Source: Cyclobacteriaceae bacterium (GTDB taxonomy: Bacteria; Bacteroidota; Bacteroidia; Cytophagales; Cyclobacteriaceae). Taken from it: a stretch of DNA of 64,000 nt. The translations under genes were made by a program, and so were the position numbers. The stretch covers positions 21,225 to 85,224 of the forward strand of contig JAEUUE010000015.1 in the NCBI GenBank assembly GCA_016787605.1. Reading direction: 5' to 3'. Numbering within the stretch: position 1 is the stretch's first letter; each line of letters opens with the position of its first letter. The notes under the pieces are model-generated. The model ran no database searches. It saw only the letters and a list, made by a program, of their open reading frames with translations, and was not told the origin of the DNA. Positions 35,966-45,596 of the stretch are shown in pieces.

Positions 35966-36960
35966 TGTGAGTACACTCTGTCCTCATCGAATTCCTCTAC
36001 GGTAGCACGGGCATTTCGGGCAAGCCGAAGTGCGAGCGTGCCATCACTACATAGTTGGATAACTGCATCCACCATAGCCTTTCTATCTTCCGATGGGACG
36101 AGCAAACCATTAAACCCATGGTCAATCAGAAAAGGAATTCCTCCAACATTTGTAGAAACAACCGGGAGGCCCAAAGCCATAGCCTCCATGACACTCACAG
36201 GTATATTGTCAAAACGTGCAGTATTGATAAAAATATCGTACTCGGCCGATCTCTGAATCCAAGCTTCTTTTGCCATCAGGCCGGGAAAATGCACATTAGT
36301 CAAACTCTTAGATTTACAAAAAGATATGCACTGCTCCAATGTATCGTCTTTAGCCGGACCGATCATTGCGAGGGTCGCATTAGGATAAACCTTTTTCAAT
36401 TCGTGGAAAACCTCTACTGCCAGCAAGGGGTTATAAATTTCATGAAATGACCGGACCCAAAGAAGCCTGGGACGCGGTAAAGCACGAACTGAAAATGGGC
36501 AAATGGCAAGTCGTACCGGATTCGGAATATACTGAAGATTACTAATCCCTTGCTCACCAAAAAAGGAGTATAAATATTTGGATGGTGACACGACCCATTT
36601 AGCAGAACTGAAAATAATCCTACAAAAAGACGGATTTCTTTTCCATCGGGCAGGCAAATCCCCACCTCGCAAAATCGGAATGTAGTGAATCCCGAACATC
36701 TTGCAAGCAAGGCTACAAACCAATCCATAGTAGAAGGCTGAAGTACTATAGAGATCAATTACTACCACATTCACTGTCTTGCGATATCTGAAAATGGAGA
36801 CCACCATTTCAAAAAGCCGGCCGGGCTTCCATTGCCTTGAGCCCGCATAGTAAACCTGATGATGATACCTCTCGAAAAGCGCACCCAGAAAGTCAATACC
36901 AGTAGGTGTTCGCCCATGCCTACTCAATCTGTTTCCAATATATAAAATACCGGGTAGCAT
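35944..36960 (-). CDS. Glycosyltransferase family 4
   Basis: 338 aa GT-B protein. The acceptor-binding N-terminal half begins MLPGILYIGNRLSRHG. The C-terminal half has RLLWVRSFHEIYNPLLAVEVF, the FINTARFDNIPVSVMEAMALGLPVV block with the Glu of the EX7E motif, and GGIPFLIDHGFNGLLVPSED. It probably adds one sugar from an NDP-donor in the cytosol. Its start lies 3 bp after the O-antigen-ligase-like gene stop. Donor and linkage are unknown. Confidence 0.9.
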   Translation of the reverse strand: MLPGILYIGNRLSRHGRTPTGIDFLGALFERYHHQVYYAGSRQWKPGRLFEMVVSIFRYRKTVNVVVIDLYSTSAFYYGLVCSLACKMFGIHYIPILRGGDLPARWKRNPSFCRIIFSSAKWVVSPSKYLYSFFGEQGISNLQYIPNPVRLAICPFSVRALPRPRLLWVRSFHEIYNPLLAVEVFHELKKVYPNATLAMIGPAKDDTLEQCISFCKSKSLTNVHFPGLMAKEAWIQRSAEYDIFINTARFDNIPVSVMEAMALGLPVVSTNVGGIPFLIDHGFNGLLVPSEDRKAMVDAVIQLCSDGTLALRLARNARATVEEFDEDRVYSQWQPILA

Positions 36961-36963
36961 CCC

Positions 36964-38280
36964 CTACGTCCTCGATCGCTTTGCAAATGTCAACGCGAGA
37001 CCATAATAGAACCCCGGAAGAGCAAGACGCATAGCCGAATGCGACATCGTAATTAATGCCAATACATAGAGCCCAACCAATACAGGCAGGGCCCCCGGGG
37101 GCACCTCGCGAAAATGAAACAAGGGAAACGTAATGAGCAAGAGAATTGCCCCCAACCCAAAAACACCGTGCTCCGCCAGTGTCCGCGAGTACTCAGAGTG
37201 CGTATTAGAGAAAAAAAGTCCGCTGACCGCTTGTTCACGTATCATACCGGGCCCTATGCCAAACACTGGATTACTCAAAAACAAACCAATCTCATGCTCC
37301 AGGATCAAAACCCGGTTGGACGTAATGTCCTTTTGCTGCCCCGTTCGATAGTTAATCCCTTGATAGCGATATGTTAACCTTCCTTGGGACAAATTGTCGA
37401 CGTAAATCCATGAAAGTACTAGCAATGCAGATCCAAATGCAAAAAAGACAACACTTTTGCCCTTCTGGACAACACCCGACGTACGAAACAGAAAAACAAT
37501 AAAGAATACAAGGAGGGCCAGCACTCCAGCTATCAACCCACCGCGTGAAAATGTGGCAAGACCTCGGATGCTAAATGCAAAAACAAGCACAATATCAAAC
37601 AGAAAAGATCCAGTGACGTATTGCTTTGTGAATAGAAAAAATACCAAACAAAAAATGCAGGCCCCAATCATCGTGGAAACCTGATTAGGCCCGAATCCAG
37701 CAGTAGCCTGAAAATTAGACTGTGTTCCATATTCAATTTCAGACAAATCAGGCGTAACCAATGCCAAATAAACCAGCATGGTGACTAATGGAAATACCAT
37801 CGACCTCAGAATAGATACAAATCGTGATGGCGATAATGCTCTTCGAAAAAAATACCAACTTGCAATTATTAAGCTCAATGGCCCTGATAAATTAAAAGAG
37901 ACAGCCTGACGGAAACGCTCGAAGTCCGGAAATTCTACAACCGAAAACGAGGGGACTAGTAGAGCCGCATACAACAAAATTTGAACGGGAATGCTCTTCC
38001 TCGACTCCTGTACGAGCAAGCCAAGAGCTAGAAAAATACAGATTACATATTTACCCATCTCCCAAAAAACGAATCCGCCCGTCATGCGGAGAACGACTTC
38101 GAGGCCGACAAAATACGCACTCCATATGGCCGCCTCGTCCTTTCCATTTTTAGAGTACACAATGTGTACTAAGGCGACAAAAAAAATAAAAATGCCGAGG
38201 GGGCCTGTCAGTTGTCGATATTGAGCAAGCAAAAGGCCAAGTAATGCATGGATGATAACAAGAATGACTTGGCGACTCAT
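36964..38280 (-). CDS. O-antigen ligase/polymerase-like membrane protein (WaaL/Wzy)
   Basis: 438 aa with ten or more membrane helices. The periplasmic loop between residues about 320-370 holds the GIGPGMIREQ and NTHSEYSRTLAEHGVFGLGAILL block, the H-x(n)-G-x-x-G signature of the O-antigen ligase/polymerase superfamily. An ABC exporter (Wzm/Wzt) in the same locus would suit WaaL, whereas Wza/Wzc would suit Wzy. Sequence alone does not decide. Only one such protein is seen in the window. Confidence 0.87.
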   Translation of the reverse strand: MSRQVILVIIHALLGLLLAQYRQLTGPLGIFIFFVALVHIVYSKNGKDEAAIWSAYFVGLEVVLRMTGGFVFWEMGKYVICIFLALGLLVQESRKSIPVQILLYAALLVPSFSVVEFPDFERFRQAVSFNLSGPLSLIIASWYFFRRALSPSRFVSILRSMVFPLVTMLVYLALVTPDLSEIEYGTQSNFQATAGFGPNQVSTMIGACIFCLVFFLFTKQYVTGSFLFDIVLVFAFSIRGLATFSRGGLIAGVLALLVFFIVFLFRTSGVVQKGKSVVFFAFGSALLVLSWIYVDNLSQGRLTYRYQGINYRTGQQKDITSNRVLILEHEIGLFLSNPVFGIGPGMIREQAVSGLFFSNTHSEYSRTLAEHGVFGLGAILLLITFPLFHFREVPPGALPVLVGLYVLALITMSHSAMRLALPGFYYGLALTFAKRSRT

Positions 38281-38282
38281 GG

Positions 38283-39479
38283 CTATTGGCTTGCTTGCAT
38301 TCCACGAACTAGGTCCGCAACGCCAGATGCGAATTGGTCAGCAGTATATTGAACAGCCTCCGTACGACCCAAATACCTGAGCCGTCGAATTTCAGATGGC
38401 GAAAGTGCGGATACTTGAATGAGTGCTTGAGACAACCCCTCGGGGCTAGCCTTGAAAAGAAATCCGTTTTCACCATGCCGAATGATTGTAGGCAGGAGAC
38501 CTGCACTCACACACACTGGAATTGCACCCGCACACCAAGCCTCGACCACTACCTTCGGCCATCCCTCTTTTTCTCCTGGCATTAGTACCACATCTGCAAA
38601 ATTCAGTAGACGCATGGCCTCCATGTAGGGACGAGAGCCAATGAAGCTCACTTTGCTTTCTACACCAAGTTCGCAGGCTAGCCGCCGAAGATGACTCTCC
38701 TCTGGACCATCACCAACAATGAAATAGTGCCAATCTGTGGCGGGAGTAAGTTGAGACAACAAAGCCAATCCCTCGATAGCCAGAGAAAAACCCTTTTCAG
38801 GTAATAGTCGGCCCAATGAGTAGACTCGCAACTTCCCAGTTAGATCATTCTCCCTTCCATCCTCTATCCGCTCGCCTCCAAAGATCTCATCCTTCTCCTT
38901 TTTTGACATAAGGAGTGGAAAGAAACTAATCAAATGAGGTTGCTGATACTGTCCGTAGACCAGAACCCGGTTATCGGCACCCAACCAATTTCGAACTATG
39001 TATCGCTCGAAAATGGAAGGAATACGCTCCCCCTTAAAGTGTCCAAAGTAGCCAGCAAACTTAGTAATACTCTTCTTTCTCAGAGAGACAACAAGCATAT
39101 GAGCGAGCAGAGAAAAATGCCCAGGGCTACGGATAAGCAGGAAGTCGTGGCGCCAGATGAAAGCTGCCATTTGAAAGAACACGATCGGTAGCTGCAAAAA
39201 ACGCACCACAAAACCTAGCCGAAAGACTCGAGTATCATAGCGCACAAAGCGGAAGAAGACATTGGATCGATTATACGTAGATAGACTTCCCTTTTTGGGT
39301 GATGCTGTTAATGGAGTAAAAATTTCCACCTCTTGAAACAAATCTGCCCAAATGCGCATTTCACGAACGTATGGCTCATATGCGACTACTTCTCCTGTGG
39401 ATTCGATCCAGTGGTTGGTTTGAGTAATCGTACCCAACCTTGAATTAAGTACCTGACTATCTACCTCTTCACTTGCCAT
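38283..39479 (-). CDS. Glycosyltransferase family 4
   Basis: 398 aa. GT-B with LRVYSLGRLLPEKGFSLAIEGL, WHYFIVGDGPEESHLRRLA and VVLMPGEKEGWPKVVVEAWCAGAIPV (Glu-rich donor site). The N-terminal ~60 residues (MASEEVDSQVL to EVEIF) are less typical. It overlaps the WbqC gene by 19 bp and ends 2 bp before the O-antigen-ligase gene. Substrates are unknown. Confidence 0.9.
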   Translation of the reverse strand: MASEEVDSQVLNSRLGTITQTNHWIESTGEVVAYEPYVREMRIWADLFQEVEIFTPLTASPKKGSLSTYNRSNVFFRFVRYDTRVFRLGFVVRFLQLPIVFFQMAAFIWRHDFLLIRSPGHFSLLAHMLVVSLRKKSITKFAGYFGHFKGERIPSIFERYIVRNWLGADNRVLVYGQYQQPHLISFFPLLMSKKEKDEIFGGERIEDGRENDLTGKLRVYSLGRLLPEKGFSLAIEGLALLSQLTPATDWHYFIVGDGPEESHLRRLACELGVESKVSFIGSRPYMEAMRLLNFADVVLMPGEKEGWPKVVVEAWCAGAIPVCVSAGLLPTIIRHGENGFLFKASPEGLSQALIQVSALSPSEIRRLRYLGRTEAVQYTADQFASGVADLVRGMQASQ

Positions 39480-40168
39480 GCTGCTTCAATCAACCTCCGA
39501 GCTTCATCAATGCCTGTATTAAAAAGGCAGTCGACAATCGATAGTCCAGGAATAAACTTTTCACCTTGTTGCGCGTACACCGTATTATTCGGCTCAAACT
39601 CTTGCCACACAACTTCAATACCGGATGTATTCCAACGATCCACATCGATGTAATTCTTACCCCCCCTGCCGGCAATGTAATGGGTGGCTTCTAACTTATT
39701 GCAAATATCAATCAGGCGTTGATTGGGCTCTTCACTTAGCGGCAAAAGTTCTTCCGCCCGCAAGATTTTACCCGGGTACTTCAGTGCCTTTAGAATCAAA
39801 TCAAGAAACTCGTAGTTAAGTTTATCCAGGTTAGCATCGCAGGAAAGAATCAGGTTGATAAGCTCAGGACCCAATTCGTGAAAGTAAGGTGCTCTCCCAT
39901 AGAACTGCTCCATCGTTCTTGCCATTGGCTTACGCCAACCATTGCTTACCTCCTCCACTTCATCAATGGATATACCTAACGAGGCTCGTACGGGCACTGT
40001 TAGCCAAAATTCTAGGAGCGTATTGGGGTTTTTAACCTTTGTGCGGTTTTGAAAGTAGTTCTTACGGAACTGCACATTGTGTAGCCACACAAATACATCA
40101 CTGTTCCAAACTTTATTGAAATATCCAAGCCATGGTAAAAAGTGCGGCTGGTGAATGCTCACGATCAT
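39461..40168 (-). CDS. WbqC family protein
   Basis: 235 aa from the ATG at 40168, where MIVSIHQPHFLPWLGYFNKV is the family start; it overlaps the PIG-L stop by 4 bp. Conserved WLHNVQFRKNYFQNRTKV and THYIAGRGGKNYID are seen. WbqC-like proteins occur in O-antigen loci and are thought to help acylate an amino sugar; biochemical proof is limited. The GNAT-PIG-L-WbqC order suggests a deacylation/re-acylation cassette. Confidence 0.88.
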   Translation of the reverse strand: MIVSIHQPHFLPWLGYFNKVWNSDVFVWLHNVQFRKNYFQNRTKVKNPNTLLEFWLTVPVRASLGISIDEVEEVSNGWRKPMARTMEQFYGRAPYFHELGPELINLILSCDANLDKLNYEFLDLILKALKYPGKILRAEELLPLSEEPNQRLIDICNKLEATHYIAGRGGKNYIDVDRWNTSGIEVVWQEFEPNNTVYAQQGEKFIPGLSIVDCLFNTGIDEARRLIEAAWQVKR

Positions 40169-40785
40169 AGAATCATCCGGATTACCTCGAAACACTCAGC
40201 ATACTCTTTGCCAATTTGCTTGCCACGGACACGGGCTAAATCACCTACAATGTCGTTTGAAAAAAACATTCGCCCTTTTTGCGTTTCGTATGCATTTATC
40301 GCCTGCACTTTTGCATCAACAGATTCTTTACTGAGTTCGATAAACAGATCCATCTTAAAGTCAAAACTATTCCATGGCAACTCATAACCCAATATAGAAG
40401 AATACTTAAAAGCACGCCTGCCTTCAGCAAACACCACTTCATGCGATTGGTGAATGTCTCTACTATTAGGGAGAAAAACCAAATCAGGCTTGTATTGCAT
40501 GCTTAGATCGTAGAAAAACTGAAGGATCTCCATCCGCACATCGAACAAATTGCGTGGATCGTACGACTTTAGAAGAACATGATCGGGCTTAATGCCCAGT
40601 ATAGATGCGCTGCGGTGAAACTCGCTTAGCAGCGTACCACTATTAACCAATGGAGGCAATGACAAGCCAACATAAAAAACCCGGTTTGTCTTCCCCAATT
40701 GATAGATTGTGCCACCCGCACCCAATTCAACATCATCAACATGAGGTGCAATGGCAAAAATGGTTTTGTCTCTCAGATTAATCAT
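40165..40785 (-). CDS. PIG-L family deacetylase
   Basis: 206 aa. Zinc-dependent N-deacetylase fold with FAIAPHVDDVELGAGG (His-x-Asp-Asp-x-Glu) and the second metal/His block RDIHQSHEVVFAEGRRAF. The likely job is removal of an acetyl group from GlcNAc or a related glycan intermediate. The gene sits between the GNAT and WbqC genes with a 3-bp gap and a 4-bp overlap, so all three are probably expressed together. Confidence 0.9.
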   Translation of the reverse strand: MINLRDKTIFAIAPHVDDVELGAGGTIYQLGKTNRVFYVGLSLPPLVNSGTLLSEFHRSASILGIKPDHVLLKSYDPRNLFDVRMEILQFFYDLSMQYKPDLVFLPNSRDIHQSHEVVFAEGRRAFKYSSILGYELPWNSFDFKMDLFIELSKESVDAKVQAINAYETQKGRMFFSNDIVGDLARVRGKQIGKEYAECFEVIRMIL

Positions 40786-40788
40786 TTT

Positions 40789-41217
40789 CTATTGACGTAA
40801 TCGCTTCATTTCAGTTCTGTCGTTGTCTTGATGTACCACGGAGAATCCCAATCGAATGTAAAAGGAGACCGCCCGAGCATTGTGTGTGTCCACTTTAAGC
40901 GTGATTGGTAGGTGGGCATAACGGGTCTCTTCGAAAAGCCTCCTTATCAAGGTCTCCCCTATTCCCTTAGACTGCCATTGACTTCTCACCGCAAGACGAT
41001 GGATGTGAATGGACGTAATCTTTCTAGATGCTATCAGAAAACCGACCAACAAGCCACCATTGAGTGCCATAAAAGACAACTCCCATTTTTCCGGTAATTC
41101 AACAAGAAAATTGTCGATGATCCAAAAGTCACGGCCGATTACTTCGTCAACCTTCAGAAACTCCTCTATATTGCTTCGAAGGAACTCTTTTGTCATAGGC
41201 AAAATGGAGAGGCTCAT
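40789..41217 (-). CDS. GNAT family N-acetyltransferase
   Basis: 142 aa from the ATG at 41217, which overlaps the upstream glycosyltransferase stop by 4 bp. The acetyl-CoA-binding motif A is HRLAVRSQWQSKGIGETLIRRLF (Q/RxxGxG/A), and motif B follows as ARAVSFYIRLGFSVVHQ. A sugar amine or amide is a probable acceptor given the flanking PIG-L deacetylase; direct evidence is lacking. Confidence 0.88.
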   Translation of the reverse strand: MSLSILPMTKEFLRSNIEEFLKVDEVIGRDFWIIDNFLVELPEKWELSFMALNGGLLVGFLIASRKITSIHIHRLAVRSQWQSKGIGETLIRRLFEETRYAHLPITLKVDTHNARAVSFYIRLGFSVVHQDNDRTEMKRLRQ

Positions 41218-42290
41218 CAATCTATTATTGTGTGATAGAGATGAAAAACTTGATCTTGATACCTCTTAACCGAGTACAAATCTTCAAACAAGAGGCCAAT
41301 CCGTCTCTTTAGAGCACCCAAATCCGATCGTAGCAATGATATTCGGTGGATCCACTCCTGAACAGAGAAATCAGAAACTATAAGTTGCGGAAGGTACTCA
41401 GACACATCCGCTGACACTCCTCCACTATTAGATGCAACAAAAGGCAACCCACCGCACATAAACTCCAACAAAACCAAGGGCCCTGTCTCAGCTCTCGAGC
41501 AATGAATACCCAAGCTATAAGCTGGAATTATGCTACTTATATCAGATATATCCTCGCGGATTTGAATTCTATCTGAAAGACCAAGCGACCTAATCATGGT
41601 ACTAATCTCAATATAGTAGATTTTGTCCAGCGGTTTACCCACAATATCCAATGTTACATTCATATTCCTTTCAATCATTTCAGCAACTAACGCTACTGCA
41701 AACTCAATATTCTTGATGCGTCTGAAATTACTAACTAGCAATAATTTGACTACATCTGCCTCTTTTCGCTCCTCCACCATCGGCTTGCATTCAATAGCAT
41801 TGCCTAACGAATGGGCCCGAACAGGGTTAAGTCCAAAGTTGGCAACCGCCCATTGCAGCAACTGTTCACTCACGGCCAGGTAATGCTGCTTGCGCAACCA
41901 CCACACTACAAAAAAAGGAAGCTCTGTTTTGGATAGTCCCTCCACCAATACTTCAGCCGAATGATCATGCAAAAGCACCGGCACCGGAACACCAAAAAGA
42001 AGGTGTACCACATACACATATTTGGCATTATGTTTCTGATGCACGTGGAGTAAATCATACTGCCTCGCTAAAGAGGCTAAGGCTCTGAGCGCCCTCCAAT
42101 CGAATCGCCATTGGCGATTCAACTCATACACCTGAACCCGGCTGTCCAATTGAGTGGCCAATGGCCCCCTGTTTACCAGCAGGCACACACCCACCGTATG
42201 CCCCGCCTGAACGGATGCATTGGCAATGGTCACCACCATTTTTTCGGCTCCGCCTACTTCCAGGCTACTTATCACATGTAAAATCCGCAT
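41217..42290 (-). CDS. Glycosyltransferase family 4
   Basis: 357 aa. MRILHVISSLEVGGAEKMVV is a textbook GT4 N-terminus. The C-terminal half has LLLVSNFRRIKNIEFAVAL, then the GIHCSRAETGPLVLLEFMCGGLPFV block with the donor-binding Glu, and GGVSADVSEYLP. It probably acts at the inner face of the inner membrane on the lipid-linked glycan. It follows the GT2 fusion gene by 20 bp. Confidence 0.92.
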   Translation of the reverse strand: MRILHVISSLEVGGAEKMVVTIANASVQAGHTVGVCLLVNRGPLATQLDSRVQVYELNRQWRFDWRALRALASLARQYDLLHVHQKHNAKYVYVVHLLFGVPVPVLLHDHSAEVLVEGLSKTELPFFVVWWLRKQHYLAVSEQLLQWAVANFGLNPVRAHSLGNAIECKPMVEERKEADVVKLLLVSNFRRIKNIEFAVALVAEMIERNMNVTLDIVGKPLDKIYYIEISTMIRSLGLSDRIQIREDISDISSIIPAYSLGIHCSRAETGPLVLLEFMCGGLPFVASNSGGVSADVSEYLPQLIVSDFSVQEWIHRISLLRSDLGALKRRIGLLFEDLYSVKRYQDQVFHLYHTIID

Positions 42291-42310
42291 ACCTAAAGTC
42301 CGCCAGTTAA

Positions 42311-43891
42311 TTATACATACCCTGTAGATGCCTCTGAATAGATTCGTGAAGCCATCGCAGAACGTCGACGTATTTCCAGCAGATTACCAGGCAAACAAAG
42401 AAACGCCCACACTACCTTTGTTAACTTCATAAGTATACTTCCGCGAATACTAAAGGTTCCCACTATACTATGCCACAGGTATTCGCGCTGCTGCACCGCA
42501 TCCAGATTCTTCAGATTAAAATAAAGCTCAGTTACATGGGGCAACCGGAAATGCGTAACTGTGGTGCGACTGCTGGCGTACGTTACCTTGCGCACATTAT
42601 GCTTTCGCAAACCCCCACTGGGCGCCCGATGATGAAGTACCTTGATTTCAGGATTTATCACCATCAGGGCCCCAGACCGGTATAAGCGAGCTCCCAAATC
42701 ACCATCGGCCTTTTGACCGCGATCATAGGCCATATCAAAACTCCCGGCATGCTCTAGGACGTTGCGCTTTACCATTCCATTATTGGTAGAAAAAATATCC
42801 GCCATTCGGATCATACGAAACCGAACAGGAGCCTCACCAATGCCTGGCTCCTGGCATAGCCCGCACGAAACATCAGCATTGAAATAAGCAATATTCCGCA
42901 AATGATCCTCAATCAATTCAGGATAAACCTCATCATCGTCATCCAAAAACAAAATGTATTCACCAGTGGCGTGCTGCAGACCAAGATTCCGTGACCGGCA
43001 CTGACCTGTCTCATCCATGGTGAGTACCCGCAAAGGCACTTCGTCCAGTGCAATAGCTCTTCGAGACTCCTCCTGCGTTTGGTCAATAACCAATATCTCA
43101 AACGGCTTGAGCGTTTGAAGTTTTAACTGTTCCAACATCTTGAACAAATACGGATAACGATCAACAGTTGGAATGAGGATAGAAACCTTTGGGCTTGACG
43201 GTAAGTTCGCCTTGCGCCAGCCGCTAAAATCAATTGTACTTACGAGCAAGGGCTGATCCGACTTCATTTTTAGAAGGGTCCGGATACCCCGAAACCCGCT
43301 AAAGCACTTACCAGTCATTATCAAGCGGAGGCATGTCCAAAAAGCCCACTTATGCCCCATGAAATACCTCACGATACGCAACTGATCACTGAGAGGAATG
43401 GGTTGAATTTCCTGTTGATGCCTCAGTATTGGTGTGCTGCGGATAATTGCACCCGAAAACAATTGCTGAAATGACCACCACGCTCCAGCCCCAGCTAGCG
43501 AATCAAATCGTGTATCGAGAAAATTGGACTTTAGCAGTGACTTATCAATCAGGCAATTCTCCAGGGATACCAACCAGGTTGAAAACTCTTCTGTGCCCCC
43601 AAAGGGTTTGAAGTTAAAAAAGGACAACGGCACAGAGTAACTTAAAAGATCTGGAAATGCGACACAGTTGCCGCAATAGACACGGTTAGGTCTCTCTGTG
43701 CATTTCAGAATGCTGACAATTCCCTCAGGCAAAATATCCCCCTTATAAAGGTATAAGTATCCAGTGTCTGACTGCTCCAGGACTTTGTTTACCACCCTTT
43801 TCAATGCAGGTATAGAAAACTCGCTTTTGTAAACCTGTCCTAAAGCCCATTCCCCCTGCCAAGCCGTATTCGCAATCAGATCAACCGTCAT
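42311..43891 (-). CDS. Two-domain glycosyltransferase (degenerate N-terminal GT region plus GT2)
   Basis: 526 aa. The C-terminal half (from about 235) is GT2: KVSILIPTVDRYPYLFKML, ILVIDQTQEESRR, GQCRSRNLGLQHATGEYILF and a DDDDE metal site. The first 230 residues resemble a GT2-type fold without a clear DxD (segments YLYLYKGDILPEG and RFDSLAGAGAWWS). They could be an inactive or acceptor-binding domain, or a second catalytic unit of unknown type. Its stop and the next start overlap by 4 bp with the gene at 43888. Confidence 0.88.
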   Translation of the reverse strand: MTVDLIANTAWQGEWALGQVYKSEFSIPALKRVVNKVLEQSDTGYLYLYKGDILPEGIVSILKCTERPNRVYCGNCVAFPDLLSYSVPLSFFNFKPFGGTEEFSTWLVSLENCLIDKSLLKSNFLDTRFDSLAGAGAWWSFQQLFSGAIIRSTPILRHQQEIQPIPLSDQLRIVRYFMGHKWAFWTCLRLIMTGKCFSGFRGIRTLLKMKSDQPLLVSTIDFSGWRKANLPSSPKVSILIPTVDRYPYLFKMLEQLKLQTLKPFEILVIDQTQEESRRAIALDEVPLRVLTMDETGQCRSRNLGLQHATGEYILFLDDDDEVYPELIEDHLRNIAYFNADVSCGLCQEPGIGEAPVRFRMIRMADIFSTNNGMVKRNVLEHAGSFDMAYDRGQKADGDLGARLYRSGALMVINPEIKVLHHRAPSGGLRKHNVRKVTYASSRTTVTHFRLPHVTELYFNLKNLDAVQQREYLWHSIVGTFSIRGSILMKLTKVVWAFLCLPGNLLEIRRRSAMASRIYSEASTGYV

Positions 43892-44760
43892 TCCGCCTTC
43901 TGTTCAATTCTAACAAAGAAAGAGTCTCGTTTTTTTCTTGCTTTTATGCCAAGCGAGGCCTTGATCTTTCTCTTGACATTGAATGGGCTCCAGCTAAACG
44001 GGATAATGCCTACGTAAGGAATGATCAAACGCTTACATGTTTGCCGATTAATTCGCTTGGCTAGCTTATCCATATACACGAAATCAGCCATGTGCGGACG
44101 TAAATTGTTCCACTTCTCCCCAAGCCTGTCATGTATAATTCGCACCGTAGTGTAGGCGGTAACCATGCTTTTGATTCCAGTGAAATTGTATTCGTGCGGC
44201 AATACGCCAATGCGCACAGGCCTTTTCAGAAATGCTTCACGAAAGGTGGGCATATCCGCATACATACCCAGTTCACGATGGGTTTGTAGCCACGTGTCAA
44301 AAAATTCATTCACCTCTTTACTTCGAACAAACCCAACTACTCCCGTATTGAATTCATGCAAGGTATCCTTTAATTTTAAATGATAATCGGGTTGATACTG
44401 TCGCCAAAAGGAAATGCTATGACCGTTCATATCGAGCGTCATGGCAAAATCAAAATAATCGAGAAATTCAAAAATCGAATCGATGCTAGCACACACAAAG
44501 GTGTCGGTATCCAGAAAAACCGTGCGCTGAAAAGGCGAGCGCATCATACCTGTGATCTTAACCTCAAAACTACGTCCCAGGTCATTTGCCAATATAACAT
44601 CATCAAAATAAACGGACTTGTAGCTCTCGTCATCGGTTATCAGGACTACTGGATAGCTTGTGAATCGTTTAAGCGAGCGACAGGATTGCTCAGCTTCATG
44701 CCGGAACATCTCGCCAATGGCGATGTAGACATACCCACGCGAATTCGACTCTACTTCCAT
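43888..44760 (-). CDS. Putative nucleotide-diphospho-sugar transferase (GT8/GT-A-like)
   Basis: 290 aa. GT-A features: AIGEMFRHEAEQSCRSLKRF, LITDDESYKSV, then the metal-binding DTD (Asp84, Asp86) in RTVFLDTDTFVC and HEFNTGVVGFVRS. This resembles GT8-like sugar transferases, but the family is uncertain. A basic C-terminus (KRKIKASLGIKARKKR) may bind membrane phospholipids. It overlaps the FkbM methyltransferase by 10 bp. Confidence 0.8.
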   Translation of the reverse strand: MEVESNSRGYVYIAIGEMFRHEAEQSCRSLKRFTSYPVVLITDDESYKSVYFDDVILANDLGRSFEVKITGMMRSPFQRTVFLDTDTFVCASIDSIFEFLDYFDFAMTLDMNGHSISFWRQYQPDYHLKLKDTLHEFNTGVVGFVRSKEVNEFFDTWLQTHRELGMYADMPTFREAFLKRPVRIGVLPHEYNFTGIKSMVTAYTTVRIIHDRLGEKWNNLRPHMADFVYMDKLAKRINRQTCKRLIIPYVGIIPFSWSPFNVKRKIKASLGIKARKKRDSFFVRIEQKAE

Positions 44761-45578
44761 GCAAACACCAATTCATTTTTACGATCGTTACTCGGAACAG
44801 ACTGAATGGTGAAGGAGAACCCTTTAAGGTATTCTAATACTTCCTCACGGCTGGAGCTAAATCCGACTAAGTCTCTCGGATGAATTTCGATCAACAACTT
44901 CAGACTACTACTTTTCAGCAATTTCTTCATTCCCTGCAGCACTTTCATCTCAGCACCCTCCACATCGATCTTTACAAATGTTGGATTCTTAGCTTTTGAT
45001 GCAAAGAAGTCGTCAAGTGAAACCGATTCCACTTTTACCACATCCGGATCAATATCCCTATTTTCTTCCATAATCTTAAGTACGGCACTTCCAACAGCAG
45101 AATCCTGATGAAATAGCGTACCGGAACAGTCAGCAACGGCGGCTTCAAACATCTCTACGGTTGTTAGGCCATTTAACTTGATATTTCTCTCAAGAATCCG
45201 AAAGTTTTCATGCCCCATCTCAAATGCAACTATTTTGGTATCTGGCAAGCAAACCCCGACTACAACCGTGAAATAGCCAATATTAGCCCCAACATCTACA
45301 AATACATCATTCGGACTCAGTTGCTGCATGAGTAACTCAACCGCTTCCGGTTCATACACTTTACTATTCAGATAATATCCGACAAAAGATGCAGAATACG
45401 GGTCTTCGACTGAAAATTTGGCTATGCGGTCCCGGATTTTGTACTCATAATGCGATACCCCTTCAAAAGCTGCTAGAAAACTTCTCTTACTCCTGCTGTA
45501 CAGTACTTTCCTAATCCATTTCAACAGCCCCAGCTTGCGGAGTGTGCTTTTTGCGAATTCTTTAAAGACCTTCTTCAA
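44751..45578 (-). CDS. FkbM family methyltransferase
   Basis: 275 aa. Motif I is VFVDVGANIGYFTVVVGV, the family hallmark, with IVAFEMGHENFRILERNI and VKIDVEGAEMKVLQGM following. The frame opens with TTG at 45578: there is an upstream stop at 45591-45593 and no usable ATG before the domain, so a TTG start is needed. It probably O-methylates a sugar. Its end overlaps the GT-A gene. Confidence 0.9.
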   Translation of the reverse strand: MKKVFKEFAKSTLRKLGLLKWIRKVLYSRSKRSFLAAFEGVSHYEYKIRDRIAKFSVEDPYSASFVGYYLNSKVYEPEAVELLMQQLSPNDVFVDVGANIGYFTVVVGVCLPDTKIVAFEMGHENFRILERNIKLNGLTTVEMFEAAVADCSGTLFHQDSAVGSAVLKIMEENRDIDPDVVKVESVSLDDFFASKAKNPTFVKIDVEGAEMKVLQGMKKLLKSSSLKLLIEIHPRDLVGFSSSREEVLEYLKGFSFTIQSVPSNDRKNELVFAWK

Positions 45579-45596
45579 AATATCGATCGGTTAATT

